From Pseudomonadota bacterium (lineage in GTDB: Bacteria; Myxococcota_A; UBA796; UBA9615), in the NCBI GenBank assembly GCA_024229515.1, contig JAAESI010000139.1, positions 1 through 64,000 on the forward strand: a DNA stretch of 64,000 nucleotides, written 5' to 3'. Numbering within the stretch: position 1 is the first letter of the stretch; each line of letters opens with the position of its first letter. Below are positions 17,493 through 27,412 of the stretch, one piece after another. Made by a program: the position numbers and the translations under genes. The notes beneath the pieces are model-generated. The model saw only the letters and a program-made list of their open reading frames with translations. It searched no databases and had not been told where the DNA came from.

Positions 17493-20400
17493 ATGCATTC
17501 CAGTCTCCGGTCCCTCGGCCTGGTGGTAGCCGCGATCCTGCTCGCCGCCTGCCCGCCGTCCGTCCCCCCCACACCTTCGTCCGCTCCTGAAGCCGAGGCC
17601 GTACCGGTCCTCAAGCTGACGGCGATCGGCACCGCGCGCGCCGATGGCACCACCGGCGATCTTCGGGCGTCCGACCTCAACGCCAGCCTGCGCCCCGCCG
17701 GTGCCGAGGGAGCGATCCCCCGATCGGTGGTGATCCAGCTGGCCGTGGACGTGGTCGGGGCCGACGCTGTCGGCTCGGTGACCGAGGGGACCGTCGTCAA
17801 GGTCGATCCCCCCACCGAGGGGACCGTGCAGTTCACCTCCCCCTCGACGCTGGAGTGGACCCCCGCCGAACCGCTGATGCCGTCGACCCGCTACCGGGTC
17901 TGGCTGGGATCGGTCGGCACCTCCTCGGGCGAGCTCCAGGCCCCCCACAAGGGCGCCTGGATCACCGAGTTCCGGACCCCCGGCTTCGTCGCTCGGCAGA
18001 TCAACCTGCGGTCGATCGACGACAACGGCGAGGTCGTCCTCGAGCTCCCCTTCACGGGCCCCTTCAACCTCGCCTCGCTGACGAAGAACACCGTCTTCAC
18101 CCTCGCGGACGGCGGGCGGCGAGTGACCCCCGAGTACACCGTCGATTCGGGCCGGCCCGAGGTCGCCCTCATCCAGTTCAACGACAGCGCCGTGCGCAGC
18201 GGGGTCGAGCTGGACATGGTCATCGCAGACGATCGCGTCACCATGCGCGGGCGCCCTAGGGTTCAGCTCAACGCCGTGAGCCAGCGGGTCGAGATCGTCG
18301 CCGCCGACCTCGTCTCCGTCGTCGCCCTCCGCCGCAAGGAAGGCCCCTCCGGCCACTTCGTGGAGGTCGTGTGCGACGACCGCTCCACCGACGGCTACCG
18401 CCCCTGGTGGTACGACGAGTCCCTCGGCGAGTGGTTCCGCGTCTCCCCCCGCTGCATCCCCGACGCGGAGTCCGCCAAGGCCTCGATCCGCGTCGAACCG
18501 GCGCTCGCCTTCACCGTGTCGCCGGCCCGCCATGGCTTCCGCATCCTCGGCAACTTCGAGCGCGGCTCCTACACCGTCACCATCGACGAGGGGCTCAAGA
18601 CCGAGGACGGGGGCACGCTCAAGGCCTCCTTCAGCACCGGCATCACCGTGCCTCCCCGCAGCCCCAAGGTCGCCTTCTCCGCCAAGGGGCGGTACGTGCC
18701 GCGAAGCCAGTGGAGCGAGGTCGGCATCCGCCACCTCAACGCCGGCGAAGCGACCCTCGAGGTGCGCCAGATCCCCGCCGAGAACTGGCGCTTCTGGCTC
18801 AGCGCGGACAACGAGGCCGCCGACGAGCGGGTCTCCGATCTCATCGCGTCCACGACCGTGCCGCTGGTCGGCCCCGGCGACGAGTACGCTACCACCAGCG
18901 TCGACCTGCGCTCCCTCATCGGCACCACCCCCGAAGGGGTCTTCGAGGTGCGCATCGCCTCGGGCGACAGCTCGGACGTGACCCGCCTGCTGGGCACCGA
19001 CATGAACCTCGTGGTCAAGCGCGCCGAGGACGGCCGCACCTGGGCCTGGGCCGTCGGCCTCGAGGACAACCGCCCCCTGCGCAACGTGGCGATGGAGCTC
19101 ATCCGGCCCAGCGGCACCGTGCTCGCCTCCTGCACCACCGGCCCCGACGGCGGCTGCCCCATGCAGGCGCCCTCGGACGAACTCGACGAAACCGCCCCCA
19201 TCGCGCTCATCGCCACCCGGGGCTCCGACAAGACGTACTTGCGCTTCACCGACCTGGAGCTCGAAGCGCCCGACGCCACCACCGAGGGCGTGGAGTGGAG
19301 CGACGACCAGGCCTACCGGCTCGCCGGCTGGACCGACCGCGGCGTCTACCGCCCCGGCGACGTCCTCCACCTCGCCGGGCTGCTCCGGGATCGCAACGAC
19401 CGCGCCCCCAAGAAGGCGGTCCCCGTGCGCATGCGCGTGACCGACCCCAACGGCAACGCAATGACCGAGCGCACCCTCGAGCCGGACGCCTTCGGGCTGC
19501 TCGCCGCCGACGTCGAGTTCGGCGACTACGCCAACACCGGCCGCTGGCAGGCGACGTTCACCGTCGCCGATGCCGCCATCGGCACGCTCTCCTTCCACGT
19601 GGAGGAGTTCGTGCCCGAGCGGCTCAAGGTCGAGGCCGAGCCGGTCGCGTCCAACGTGCTCGCGGGCCAGCCCATCGCGGTCGACGTCGAAGCCACCTAC
19701 CTGTTCGGCGGATTGGCCGACGGGAGCCCCGTGGAGCTCCGCTGCGAGCTGCGCGCCGACCCCTTCCAGCCCACCAAGAACGGCGGCTTCCGCTACGGCC
19801 TGTGGGAAGAGGACGGCACCCCCGCCCCCACCGACCTGGGGCTCGCCAGCTCCGAGATCGGCCCCGACGGCACCACTCGCCTGTCCTGCCCTGGGCTCGA
19901 CCACGGCGGCTCGCTGTCCGGCGGCGGACGGGTGGTCGCCCGCGCGGCCGTGTTCGAGGCCGGCAGCGGCCGCAGCACCGTCGGCGCCACCTCCGCCCGG
20001 CTGCACCCCGCCGCCCACTGGCTGGGCCTCAGCAGCGGCGAGGACGAGGTCACCGCGAACCAGCCCTTCACTGTCAGCGGCGTCGCCGTCGACTGGGACG
20101 GCGAGCTGACCGGCAAGGTCAACGAGGTCGACGTGGAGCTGTTCCGCCTCGTCGAGGAGTACGGCCTGCTGTGGGACCGCCGCACCCACACCGAGCGCTG
20201 GCGCCGCTACCTCCGCCGCGTCGGCGACGGCACCACCACCGCGAAGGTGCGGGACGGCAAGTTCACGATCCCCATCACCCCGACGGAGGACGGCGCCGGC
20301 TACCTCGTGCGCGTCACCGCCGGTGGTGCGACCACCGAGCTCAAGCTCGACGGCCGCGGCCGCCGCTACTGGTGGTGGGGCGGGACCGACGAGTCCGTGG

Positions 20401-23126
20401 ACGCGACCCCGCGCCCCCTGCGGCCCGACACCCTGGAGCTGACGCTGCCCGAGGGCGCCCGCGTCGGCGCCAACCTCGACGGCACGTTCATCGCCCCGTA
20501 CCCCGGCCGCGCGCTCGTGACGGTCGAGACCAACGAGGTGGTCCGCCACCGCTGGATCGAGGTGGAGCGGGCCGGTCCCACGCCCTTCGACTTCGTGGTC
20601 AAGGCGGCCGTGCCCAACGCCTACGTCAGCGTGCTCCTGCTCAAGGACCCGCACCTGGAGTCGGCCGACGCGCTGCTCCCCGCGCGCGCCTGGGGCGTCG
20701 GCTCCGTCCCGATGATCCGACCGGAGCTCAAGCGTGAGGTCGCCATCGACGTGCCGGACGAGATCCAGCCGAACCAGACCCTCACCGTCGGCATCGACGC
20801 GGGCGAAGGCGCGGGTGTGGTCACCGTCGCCGCGGTCGACGTCGGCATCCTGTCGCTGACCGGGTTCAAGACCCCCGATCCGCTGGCCCAGCTGTTCCGC
20901 GCGCGCAAGCTCGCCGTCGAGACCTTCGAGACCGTCGGCTGGACGCTCCTGACCGCACCGGACGGCATGAGCAGCGCCACCGGCGGCGACGCCCCCGCGG
21001 GCATGGGCCGCATCCAGATGGTCAAGCCGGTCGCGCTGTGGTCCGGCCCCGTCGCCCTGGACGATTCGGGGCAGGCGACGATCGAGCTGGAGGTGCCGTC
21101 GTACCGCGGCGCCCTGCGCGTCATGGCGGTCGCTTCGGACGCGACCCGGACGGGCGCCCACAGCGTGGACGTGCTCGTGCGCGATCCGTTGACGCTGCAG
21201 GCGACGACCCCCCGGTTCCTCACCGGCGGCGACCGGATCGAGCTGCCCGTGTTCGTCACCAACACCACCAAGGAGACGCGCGACGTGAAGGTCGCCCTCG
21301 CGATCGAGGAGATCGACGTCGGCGGGCGCGTGCCCGCGGGTCCCGTGGTGCCGCCCGTCGAGGTCACCGGCCCGGGCGTGCAGACCGTGATGCTGGCCCC
21401 CGGCGACTCCGGCACCGTGGTCTTCAAAGCCCACGCCGCCCGCCCCGTGGGGGCCGCCCGGTTCGTCGTCAGCGCCTCCAGCGGGGAGCTGCGATCCAAG
21501 GACACCCTCGAGGTGCCGCTGCTGTCCTCCGGCGTGATGAGCCGCCGGGTCGAGCGGGTCGAGTTGAAGACCGGGACGCTGAACCTGACGTCGATGCTCG
21601 AAGGCTTCGAGCCGATGACCGAGCGCAGCAGCATCTGGGTCACCACCAACCCCTTCGGCGACGTCTTCGGCCACCTGTCGTGGCTGATCAAGTACCCCTA
21701 CGGCTGCATCGAGCAGACCACGAGCACCACCCGGCCCCTGCTGTACGTGCGCCGCGTGTTCGACCACGTCGATCCCAGCTTCGCCGGTGACGGCGGCATC
21801 GACGAGCGGGTGCAGCACGGCCTCGCCCGCGTCGTCTCCATGCAGACCGCCTCGGGCGGCTTCTCGTACTGGCCCGGCGCCTCCACCCCCGTCACCTGGG
21901 GCACCGCGTACGGCGTGCACCTCATGCTGGACGCCAAGGAGGCCGGCTTCGACGTGCCCGAAGAGTCCCTCACGCGCGCCATCGACTGGCTCGACGAAGC
22001 GATGACGGGGCGCAACCGCACCTCCTACAACGAGGCCTACGTGCACTACGTGCTGGCCCGGGCGAGGCGCGGTCACACCGGCCGCATCGAGCAGTTGATC
22101 GGCGAGCTCCCCGTCACCGGCGACGGCGCCCACCAGGAGCAGGCGTTCCTGCTGAAGGCGGCGCTGTACGTGGCCGGCACCCGGACCTACGAGCGCGAGC
22201 TCCGGACCGCGGACCTGAGCCCGATCACGGACCACCGCACGAATGACTGGAGCTTCTACAGCGAGCGCCGCCGACGGGCCTTGAACCTGGACGTGATGGT
22301 CGACCTGTTCGGCCGCGACCCCAGCACCGAGAGGCTGGCGCCGATGGTCGCCGACTCGCTCAAGCAGCACGGCAGCGGCTGGTACACCACCCAGGAGGTG
22401 GCGTGGTCGATGTCGTCGCTGGGCAAGTGGCTGGCCGACGGCAGCGAGGACTTCGGCGAGGCGACGCTGACGCTGGCGGGCAGCGATGTGCCGCCCACCG
22501 CCATCTCCGAGGGGAGCGGTGAGCGCAGCTGGGCCGTGCACCGGGCGAGCGAATACCGGTCCGCGGAGTTGAGCATCGACGACGTCGGGGACGGCGAACT
22601 CTTCCTCGTCGTCAGCAGCACGGGCGTGCTCAGCGACGTCGAGCCGAGCGTCGGCGGCAGCGGGCTCAAGCTCAGCCGCACGTGGCGGCGCAGCGACGGC
22701 TACCCCATCGGGGAGGTGGAGCCGGTCTCCGAGCTGGGCGACCTGATCTTCACCACCGTCACCCTGACGAATACGACCTCCAAGCGGCAGGGCAACCTCG
22801 CCCTGGTGGACCGCTTCCCCGCCGGCTGGGAGGTGGAGAACCCCCGCCTCGGCCGCGACCACAGCCCCGACTGGCTCGACACCGACACCACCTGGTCGCT
22901 GGACCACATGAACGTGCGCGACGACCGGGTCGAGGTCTTCGGCGCGCTCGACCCCGGCGAGGGCGTGACCTTCACCTACGCGGTGCGGGCGGTGACGGCG
23001 GGCGAGTTCACGATGCCGTCGGCCTACGCCGAGGCGATGTACGACCCCCGCATCTGGGCGCGCACCGATGCGGACGAAGCGACGGTCCTGGGGCCGTGGA
23101 GCGGAGTCGCCGACGGTGACGAGTAG
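17493..23126 (+). CDS. Bacterial alpha-2-macroglobulin, lipoprotein type
   Basis: 1877 residues. The signal peptide ends LLAAC (lipobox), tethering it in the periplasm. It has successive MG-type beta domains, a bait region between, and a thioester region at YPYGCIEQTTS (Cys1405 to Gln1408, the usual CLEQ here CIEQ) followed by alpha/alpha barrel repeats such as GGFSYWPGASTPVTWGTAYG and a receptor-like C-terminus. Family members trap attacking proteases by thioester chemistry. The adjacent downstream PBP1C gene is the standard partner (as yfhM-pbpC in E. coli), and the two overlap by 11 nt. GAGG precedes the ATG by 8 nt. Length is at the upper end of the family. Confidence 0.95.
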   Translation: MHSSLRSLGLVVAAILLAACPPSVPPTPSSAPEAEAVPVLKLTAIGTARADGTTGDLRASDLNASLRPAGAEGAIPRSVVIQLAVDVVGADAVGSVTEGTVVKVDPPTEGTVQFTSPSTLEWTPAEPLMPSTRYRVWLGSVGTSSGELQAPHKGAWITEFRTPGFVARQINLRSIDDNGEVVLELPFTGPFNLASLTKNTVFTLADGGRRVTPEYTVDSGRPEVALIQFNDSAVRSGVELDMVIADDRVTMRGRPRVQLNAVSQRVEIVAADLVSVVALRRKEGPSGHFVEVVCDDRSTDGYRPWWYDESLGEWFRVSPRCIPDAESAKASIRVEPALAFTVSPARHGFRILGNFERGSYTVTIDEGLKTEDGGTLKASFSTGITVPPRSPKVAFSAKGRYVPRSQWSEVGIRHLNAGEATLEVRQIPAENWRFWLSADNEAADERVSDLIASTTVPLVGPGDEYATTSVDLRSLIGTTPEGVFEVRIASGDSSDVTRLLGTDMNLVVKRAEDGRTWAWAVGLEDNRPLRNVAMELIRPSGTVLASCTTGPDGGCPMQAPSDELDETAPIALIATRGSDKTYLRFTDLELEAPDATTEGVEWSDDQAYRLAGWTDRGVYRPGDVLHLAGLLRDRNDRAPKKAVPVRMRVTDPNGNAMTERTLEPDAFGLLAADVEFGDYANTGRWQATFTVADAAIGTLSFHVEEFVPERLKVEAEPVASNVLAGQPIAVDVEATYLFGGLADGSPVELRCELRADPFQPTKNGGFRYGLWEEDGTPAPTDLGLASSEIGPDGTTRLSCPGLDHGGSLSGGGRVVARAAVFEAGSGRSTVGATSARLHPAAHWLGLSSGEDEVTANQPFTVSGVAVDWDGELTGKVNEVDVELFRLVEEYGLLWDRRTHTERWRRYLRRVGDGTTTAKVRDGKFTIPITPTEDGAGYLVRVTAGGATTELKLDGRGRRYWWWGGTDESVDATPRPLRPDTLELTLPEGARVGANLDGTFIAPYPGRALVTVETNEVVRHRWIEVERAGPTPFDFVVKAAVPNAYVSVLLLKDPHLESADALLPARAWGVGSVPMIRPELKREVAIDVPDEIQPNQTLTVGIDAGEGAGVVTVAAVDVGILSLTGFKTPDPLAQLFRARKLAVETFETVGWTLLTAPDGMSSATGGDAPAGMGRIQMVKPVALWSGPVALDDSGQATIELEVPSYRGALRVMAVASDATRTGAHSVDVLVRDPLTLQATTPRFLTGGDRIELPVFVTNTTKETRDVKVALAIEEIDVGGRVPAGPVVPPVEVTGPGVQTVMLAPGDSGTVVFKAHAARPVGAARFVVSASSGELRSKDTLEVPLLSSGVMSRRVERVELKTGTLNLTSMLEGFEPMTERSSIWVTTNPFGDVFGHLSWLIKYPYGCIEQTTSTTRPLLYVRRVFDHVDPSFAGDGGIDERVQHGLARVVSMQTASGGFSYWPGASTPVTWGTAYGVHLMLDAKEAGFDVPEESLTRAIDWLDEAMTGRNRTSYNEAYVHYVLARARRGHTGRIEQLIGELPVTGDGAHQEQAFLLKAALYVAGTRTYERELRTADLSPITDHRTNDWSFYSERRRRALNLDVMVDLFGRDPSTERLAPMVADSLKQHGSGWYTTQEVAWSMSSLGKWLADGSEDFGEATLTLAGSDVPPTAISEGSGERSWAVHRASEYRSAELSIDDVGDGELFLVVSSTGVLSDVEPSVGGSGLKLSRTWRRSDGYPIGEVEPVSELGDLIFTTVTLTNTTSKRQGNLALVDRFPAGWEVENPRLGRDHSPDWLDTDTTWSLDHMNVRDDRVEVFGALDPGEGVTFTYAVRAVTAGEFTMPSAYAEAMYDPRIWARTDADEATVLGPWSGVADGDE

Positions 23127-25425
23127 CCGCTCCCGACGGGCGCTCCGGGCAGGACTGCACGGGGTCGGGCTCGCCTGCATCGCCATCCTCGTGGCGGTCG
23201 CAGGGGCCCGATCGGTGCCCCTGCCCGAGGCCCTCATTACGCCGCCCAGCCAGGTGGTGCGGGGGGCCGACGGCACGGTGCTGCACGCGTTCCTGTCCGA
23301 CGACGAGCAGTGGCGGGTCCCGGTGCTGCTGGACGAGGTCGATCCCGCCTACATCGACGCGCTGCTGCGGTTCGAAGACAAGCGCTTCGCCAGCCACCTG
23401 GGGGTCGACGGCCTCGCCGTGCTGCGGGCCGCGGGGCTGAACGTCAGTTCGCGGCGGGTGGTCAGCGGCGGCTCGACGATCACGATGCAGCTGGTTCGCC
23501 TGCTGGAGCCGCGTCCGCGCACGCTGCGCAGCAAGGTGGTCGAGTCGGCCCGGGCGGTGCAGTTGGAGCTTCGCCTGAGCAAGGCCGAGATCCTCCAGGC
23601 GTACCTCCAGCGCATCCCCTACGGACGCAACTACGAGGGCATCGAGACGGGGACGCAGGCGCTGTTCGGGCACGCCGCGGACGCGCTCAGCGACGCCGAA
23701 ATCGCGACCCTGCTGGTCATCCCCCAGAACCCCACCGCGCGTACGCCGTCGGCCCGGAACGCCGAGCGGCTGCGCGAGGCTCGGGACCGCATCGCGCTGC
23801 GCCTCGACCTCGATGTCGGGGATACGGACGTGCCCTCGGTGCTGCGCCGCATGCCCCGGGAGGCGCCGCACGCGGCGTGGTGGCTGCGGGGGCGGGCCGA
23901 GCCGCGGACCGTGCGCATCGACACGACCCTGGATCCCGGCATCCAGAGGGTGGTCGAGGAGACCCTGGAGGACGCCCGCGTCTCGTTGGAGCGGCGGGGC
24001 ATCCCCCACGGCAGCGTCGTCGTGATCGACCACCGCACCATGGAGGTCCGCGCATTGGGCGGGAACCTGCGGTGGGACGACGCCCCCGGCCGGCAGATCG
24101 CCGCCTTCGACGTGCCCCGCTCGCCCGGCTCGACGCTGAAGCCGTTCGTCTACGCCGCCGCCATCGACCGCGGGCTCGCCCTGCCGACGTGGCTGGTGCC
24201 GGACGTGCCGGTGCACTACGCCGGCTACTCGCCGAAGAACTACGACGGCAGCTTCGCCGGCCTCGTCGAGCTCGAAGGGGCGCTCAGCCGGTCGCTGAAC
24301 GTGCCGTTCGTGGAGCTGCTCGGCGACGTCGGGGTGGAGCCGTTCCTGGGCGCGCTGCGACGGATGGGCGTGCGCAGCCTGCAGGACGATCCCGGCGTGT
24401 ACGGGCTGTCGGTCGCGGTCGGCGGCTTGGAGCTGACCCCGCTGGAGTCCGCGGCGATGTACGCGACGTTGGCCCGAGGCGGAACCACCGCGCCGGCGAC
24501 GGTTCTGGCCCGCGATGAGGAGCCGTCCGGCGGGGGTGCGGTCTTCTCCCGAGGGTCGACGTTCCTGACCCGGAGGGCGCTGGCGCTGCGGGACCGGCCC
24601 GACTTCCCCGAGCGCCGGAAGCTGCGGGGAGCACCCCGCGGCATCCACTGGAAGACGGGCACGAGCACCGGCCGGCGCGACGCCTGGGCGGTCGGCTCGG
24701 GGCCCACCTACACGGTCGCGGTGTGGCTCGGAAACCTGGACGGGGAGGGGAGCAGTCACCTCGTCGGGGCCGACGCGGCGGGGCCGATCCTGTTCGACGT
24801 GCTCGAGTCCCTGCACCGGGGCGAGCGGGCGCTGCAAGCGGGGCCGTCCGCCGACCTCACCGACATCGAGGTCTGCGCCTACTCCGGGCATGTGCCGGGC
24901 GGTGCATGCCCCACGACCCGACGCACGCTGGCGCTGCGGGACCAGGTTCCGCCGACGGCGTGCCCGTACCACGTGACCGTGGATGTGGACGTGGACCGGG
25001 GCCTCGCGGTGCGGCCCGGCTGCCGGGACGGGGTGCGGTGGGAGAGCCGGACGTTCCTGCGCTGGCCGTCGACCGTGCGCCACCACCTCGCCAGCCGGCA
25101 CCGCCGCCTGCCCGAGGCTCCCGGCATGGCCCCCGGGTGCACCGCGCGGGGAGGGGGCCGGGCTCCCGCGATCGTGCATCCGCCGGCCGGACACGTGGCG
25201 TTGCTGCTGCCGGGCCTGGACCCGGGCTCCCAGCAGGTGCCACTGCAGGCCGAGACCGCGGGCGCCGCCGAGCTGGCGTGGTTCGTCGATGGCGAGCTGG
25301 TGGGCCGGGTGCCCGCCGATCAGCAGGTGTGGTGGACGCCGGCGCCGGGGGAGCACGAGATCGTGGTGAGCGATCCGGGGGGACGGACCGCAAGCCGCAC
25401 CCTCGAGGTTCGAATCCGTCGCTAG
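23116..25425 (+). CDS. pbpC: Penicillin-binding protein 1C (PbpC)
   Basis: 769 residues from GTG 23116, inside the end of the A2M gene. One N-terminal transmembrane helix (GLACIAILVAVAGA). Glycosyltransferase family 51 motifs follow: FEDKRFASHLGVD and GGSTITMQLVR. The transpeptidase part has Ser339 in SPGSTLKP (SxxK), SLNVPF (SxN) and KTGTS at 513. The C-terminal BiPBP_C domain ends in ASRTLEVRIRR. It polymerises glycan from lipid II and may crosslink; it pairs with A2M in envelope repair and defence. The stop overlaps the stop of the convergent protease gene through CTAG. Confidence 0.95.
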   Translation: MTSSRSRRALRAGLHGVGLACIAILVAVAGARSVPLPEALITPPSQVVRGADGTVLHAFLSDDEQWRVPVLLDEVDPAYIDALLRFEDKRFASHLGVDGLAVLRAAGLNVSSRRVVSGGSTITMQLVRLLEPRPRTLRSKVVESARAVQLELRLSKAEILQAYLQRIPYGRNYEGIETGTQALFGHAADALSDAEIATLLVIPQNPTARTPSARNAERLREARDRIALRLDLDVGDTDVPSVLRRMPREAPHAAWWLRGRAEPRTVRIDTTLDPGIQRVVEETLEDARVSLERRGIPHGSVVVIDHRTMEVRALGGNLRWDDAPGRQIAAFDVPRSPGSTLKPFVYAAAIDRGLALPTWLVPDVPVHYAGYSPKNYDGSFAGLVELEGALSRSLNVPFVELLGDVGVEPFLGALRRMGVRSLQDDPGVYGLSVAVGGLELTPLESAAMYATLARGGTTAPATVLARDEEPSGGGAVFSRGSTFLTRRALALRDRPDFPERRKLRGAPRGIHWKTGTSTGRRDAWAVGSGPTYTVAVWLGNLDGEGSSHLVGADAAGPILFDVLESLHRGERALQAGPSADLTDIEVCAYSGHVPGGACPTTRRTLALRDQVPPTACPYHVTVDVDVDRGLAVRPGCRDGVRWESRTFLRWPSTVRHHLASRHRRLPEAPGMAPGCTARGGGRAPAIVHPPAGHVALLLPGLDPGSQQVPLQAETAGAAELAWFVDGELVGRVPADQQVWWTPAPGEHEIVVSDPGGRTASRTLEVRIRR

Positions 25426-27322
25426 GGGCGGCGTCTACCGATCGCCGCAAACAGCAACAACAACACGCCGAGCGTCGCGCCACGGGGGGAGCTGGCGGTC
25501 GAACACGTGCAGCCTTCGCTGAGCTCTTCGATGGGGTCGGGGGTGGCGGCGGGCGGGGGCTCGTCGCCTCGGTTGCAGTCGTGGGGCTGCACGCTGGAGA
25601 AGGGGAGGTTGTCGAGGCCGGCCACGGTCAGGTCGTCGATCTCCCAGCCGAAGTCGCCGGCGGCGGCGTCGGTGCCGACGCGGAAGCGCAGCTGCACGCT
25701 CTGGCCCGCGAACTGCGTGCCGAAGTCGAGCTCCACCGGGGAGACCTCGGGCCACGCCGGGCTGGTGTCCACGAAGGCGTTTCGGTCCGCCAGGGGGTTG
25801 CCCGACTCGTTCGTGATGACGCCGCCGTAGCCGACCTCGTCCAGGAACGACGTCGCGTCCCCCCAGGTGAGGCCGCCGTCGGTGGAGAGCTCCACCACGC
25901 CGCCGTCCCAGAAGGTGTCGCTGGACATCTCGAACCGGTACCGGTGGCTCCACGCCACCACGAACGCGCCGTCGCCTACCTCCAGCGCCGGCGACTCCAG
26001 CCGCTGGTCGCTGTGCTCGCCCACGCCGGCGCCCCGCCACGTCGTGTTGCCCTCGGCCGTGACCCGGGTCCACGCGGCCGTGCCGCTGTCGCTGGATCCC
26101 GCCTGCGTCCAGGGCACGTCGTTGCTCTCGAAGTCATCCGCCGCTGAGCTGTTGGGCACGTCGTCGAAGTGCACCCGCAGCGCGCTCGAACCCGTGACTT
26201 CCAGGTTGATGGCGCTGTCTGAGCTGGCCGTCACCTGCAGCTGGATCAGCTCCGTCGCGTCCACGTCGTCCGCCAGCGCCACCGCGATGTCCACCAGCGC
26301 CGTGCCGAAGCCCTCGATGGACTCCACCACCACCGGCATCGCGTCCACGATCAGCAGTGAGTCCGACGGCGACGACAGCGTCACCGCGACCCCGTCCAGC
26401 TCCACGGTGCCCTCGTTCTCCAGGCTCACGGTGACGAACGCGGTCTCGCCCGCATCCAGGTTCCCGTCGGCGTCGCACTCGGTGTCGGTCGCGGCTTCGA
26501 ATCCGGGGAGCCGCAGGACCGCGCTGGGGGCCGGCAGCTCGCAGCCGTCGCGCTCCAGGTCCAGGGCGAAGTCCGTGTCGATGCAGCTGTACAGCCACCA
26601 CGTCTGCTGACCGTACGAGCCGTCCTCGATCGTCGTGACCTCGCCCGCCTCGTCGACCTCGCAGGGGTTGTTGTGGCTGCACTCGGCGCCGCCCTCGTAG
26701 CCGGTGTTGTTGACGCCGATGATCTCGCCGGTGGCGACGGAGATGACGGGCGAGCCCGACGTGCCCCCGAACGTCTCGCACTCCTGCGTGAACCGGAGCG
26801 AGTTCCACCACGTGTAGCGGCTCTCCAGCATCGAGTAGACGAAGCCGTCCAGGTGGCAGGTCGTCACGTACTCCCAGTAGCCCGACACGATGGCCACCGC
26901 CTCGCCCACCAGGCCCGGCTCGGGGACCAGCATCAGGGCCGTGATCCCCCAGTCGTCCCGCAGCTCGCGGTAGGTCGCCTCCAGGCGGAGCACCGCGAGG
27001 TCGGTCTTGTGCATCGTCGCGTAGACGATCTCCGTCGCGACCGTCGACATCACCGCCTCGCCGCTGGCGTCGAACACGTCCACGCCCCGGTTGGTCGGCT
27101 CGCCCACCAGCACCTCGTACTGGCCCATGAACTCGATGCAGTGCCCGTGGTCAGCAGCAGCGCGGGCTCGTCCAACCCCTGCCCGTCGAACCGAAACACC
27201 GAGCCCGAGCAGCCGTTCAGGGTCGCGATCGCTTCGAAGCTGTAGGCGGGCCCTTCAGCGTGGGCCGGGCCGGCGGCGAGGACCGCCAGGACGGGGAGGA
27301 GAACGAGGGTCGGGGTACGCAT
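25422..27322 (-). pseudogene. Trypsin-like serine protease with MYXO-CTERM tail, one frameshift
   Basis: Signal peptide MRTPTLVLLPVLAVLAAGPAHA, then NGCSGSVFRFDGQG. At 27141-27150 a single C appears to be missing: restoring GGCCAC gives TTGHCIEFMGQY, which supplies the catalytic His. The rest reads in the other frame: Asp in KTDLAVLRL, Ser in GTSGSPV, then CARDB-like and jelly-roll regions (about residues 250-530) and a C-terminal GCTCSTASSPRGATLGVLLLL ending in GRRRP, a MYXO-CTERM-type sorting tail. The intact form would be about 630 residues, exported, anchored and cleaved at the surface. The lesion falls exactly on the catalytic His codon. It may be real, or a single-base sequence error. 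Confidence 0.88.
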
Positions 27323-27329
27323 GCCGACG

Positions 27330-27335
27330 ACCGTA
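27330..27335 (-). promoter_or_regulatory. TAnnnT -10 box before protease gene
   Basis: TACGGT on the minus strand, 7 nt, then ATG at 27322. Leaderless geometry; no -35 seen. Confidence 0.45.
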
Positions 27336-27412
27336 CCGGCCGATCCCGGCCCACGATCCGGTGACCGGCCAGGATTGACAGTAAGTTCTCTATTGTAAAC
27401 GGTTCGTGGACC

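Noticed and set aside
27375-27400. TTGACA plus an AT-rich stretch as a sigma-70 promoter on the plus strand
   Set aside because: No plus-strand gene follows and no -10 is at the right distance; it is only a local AT-rich patch between two minus-strand genes.
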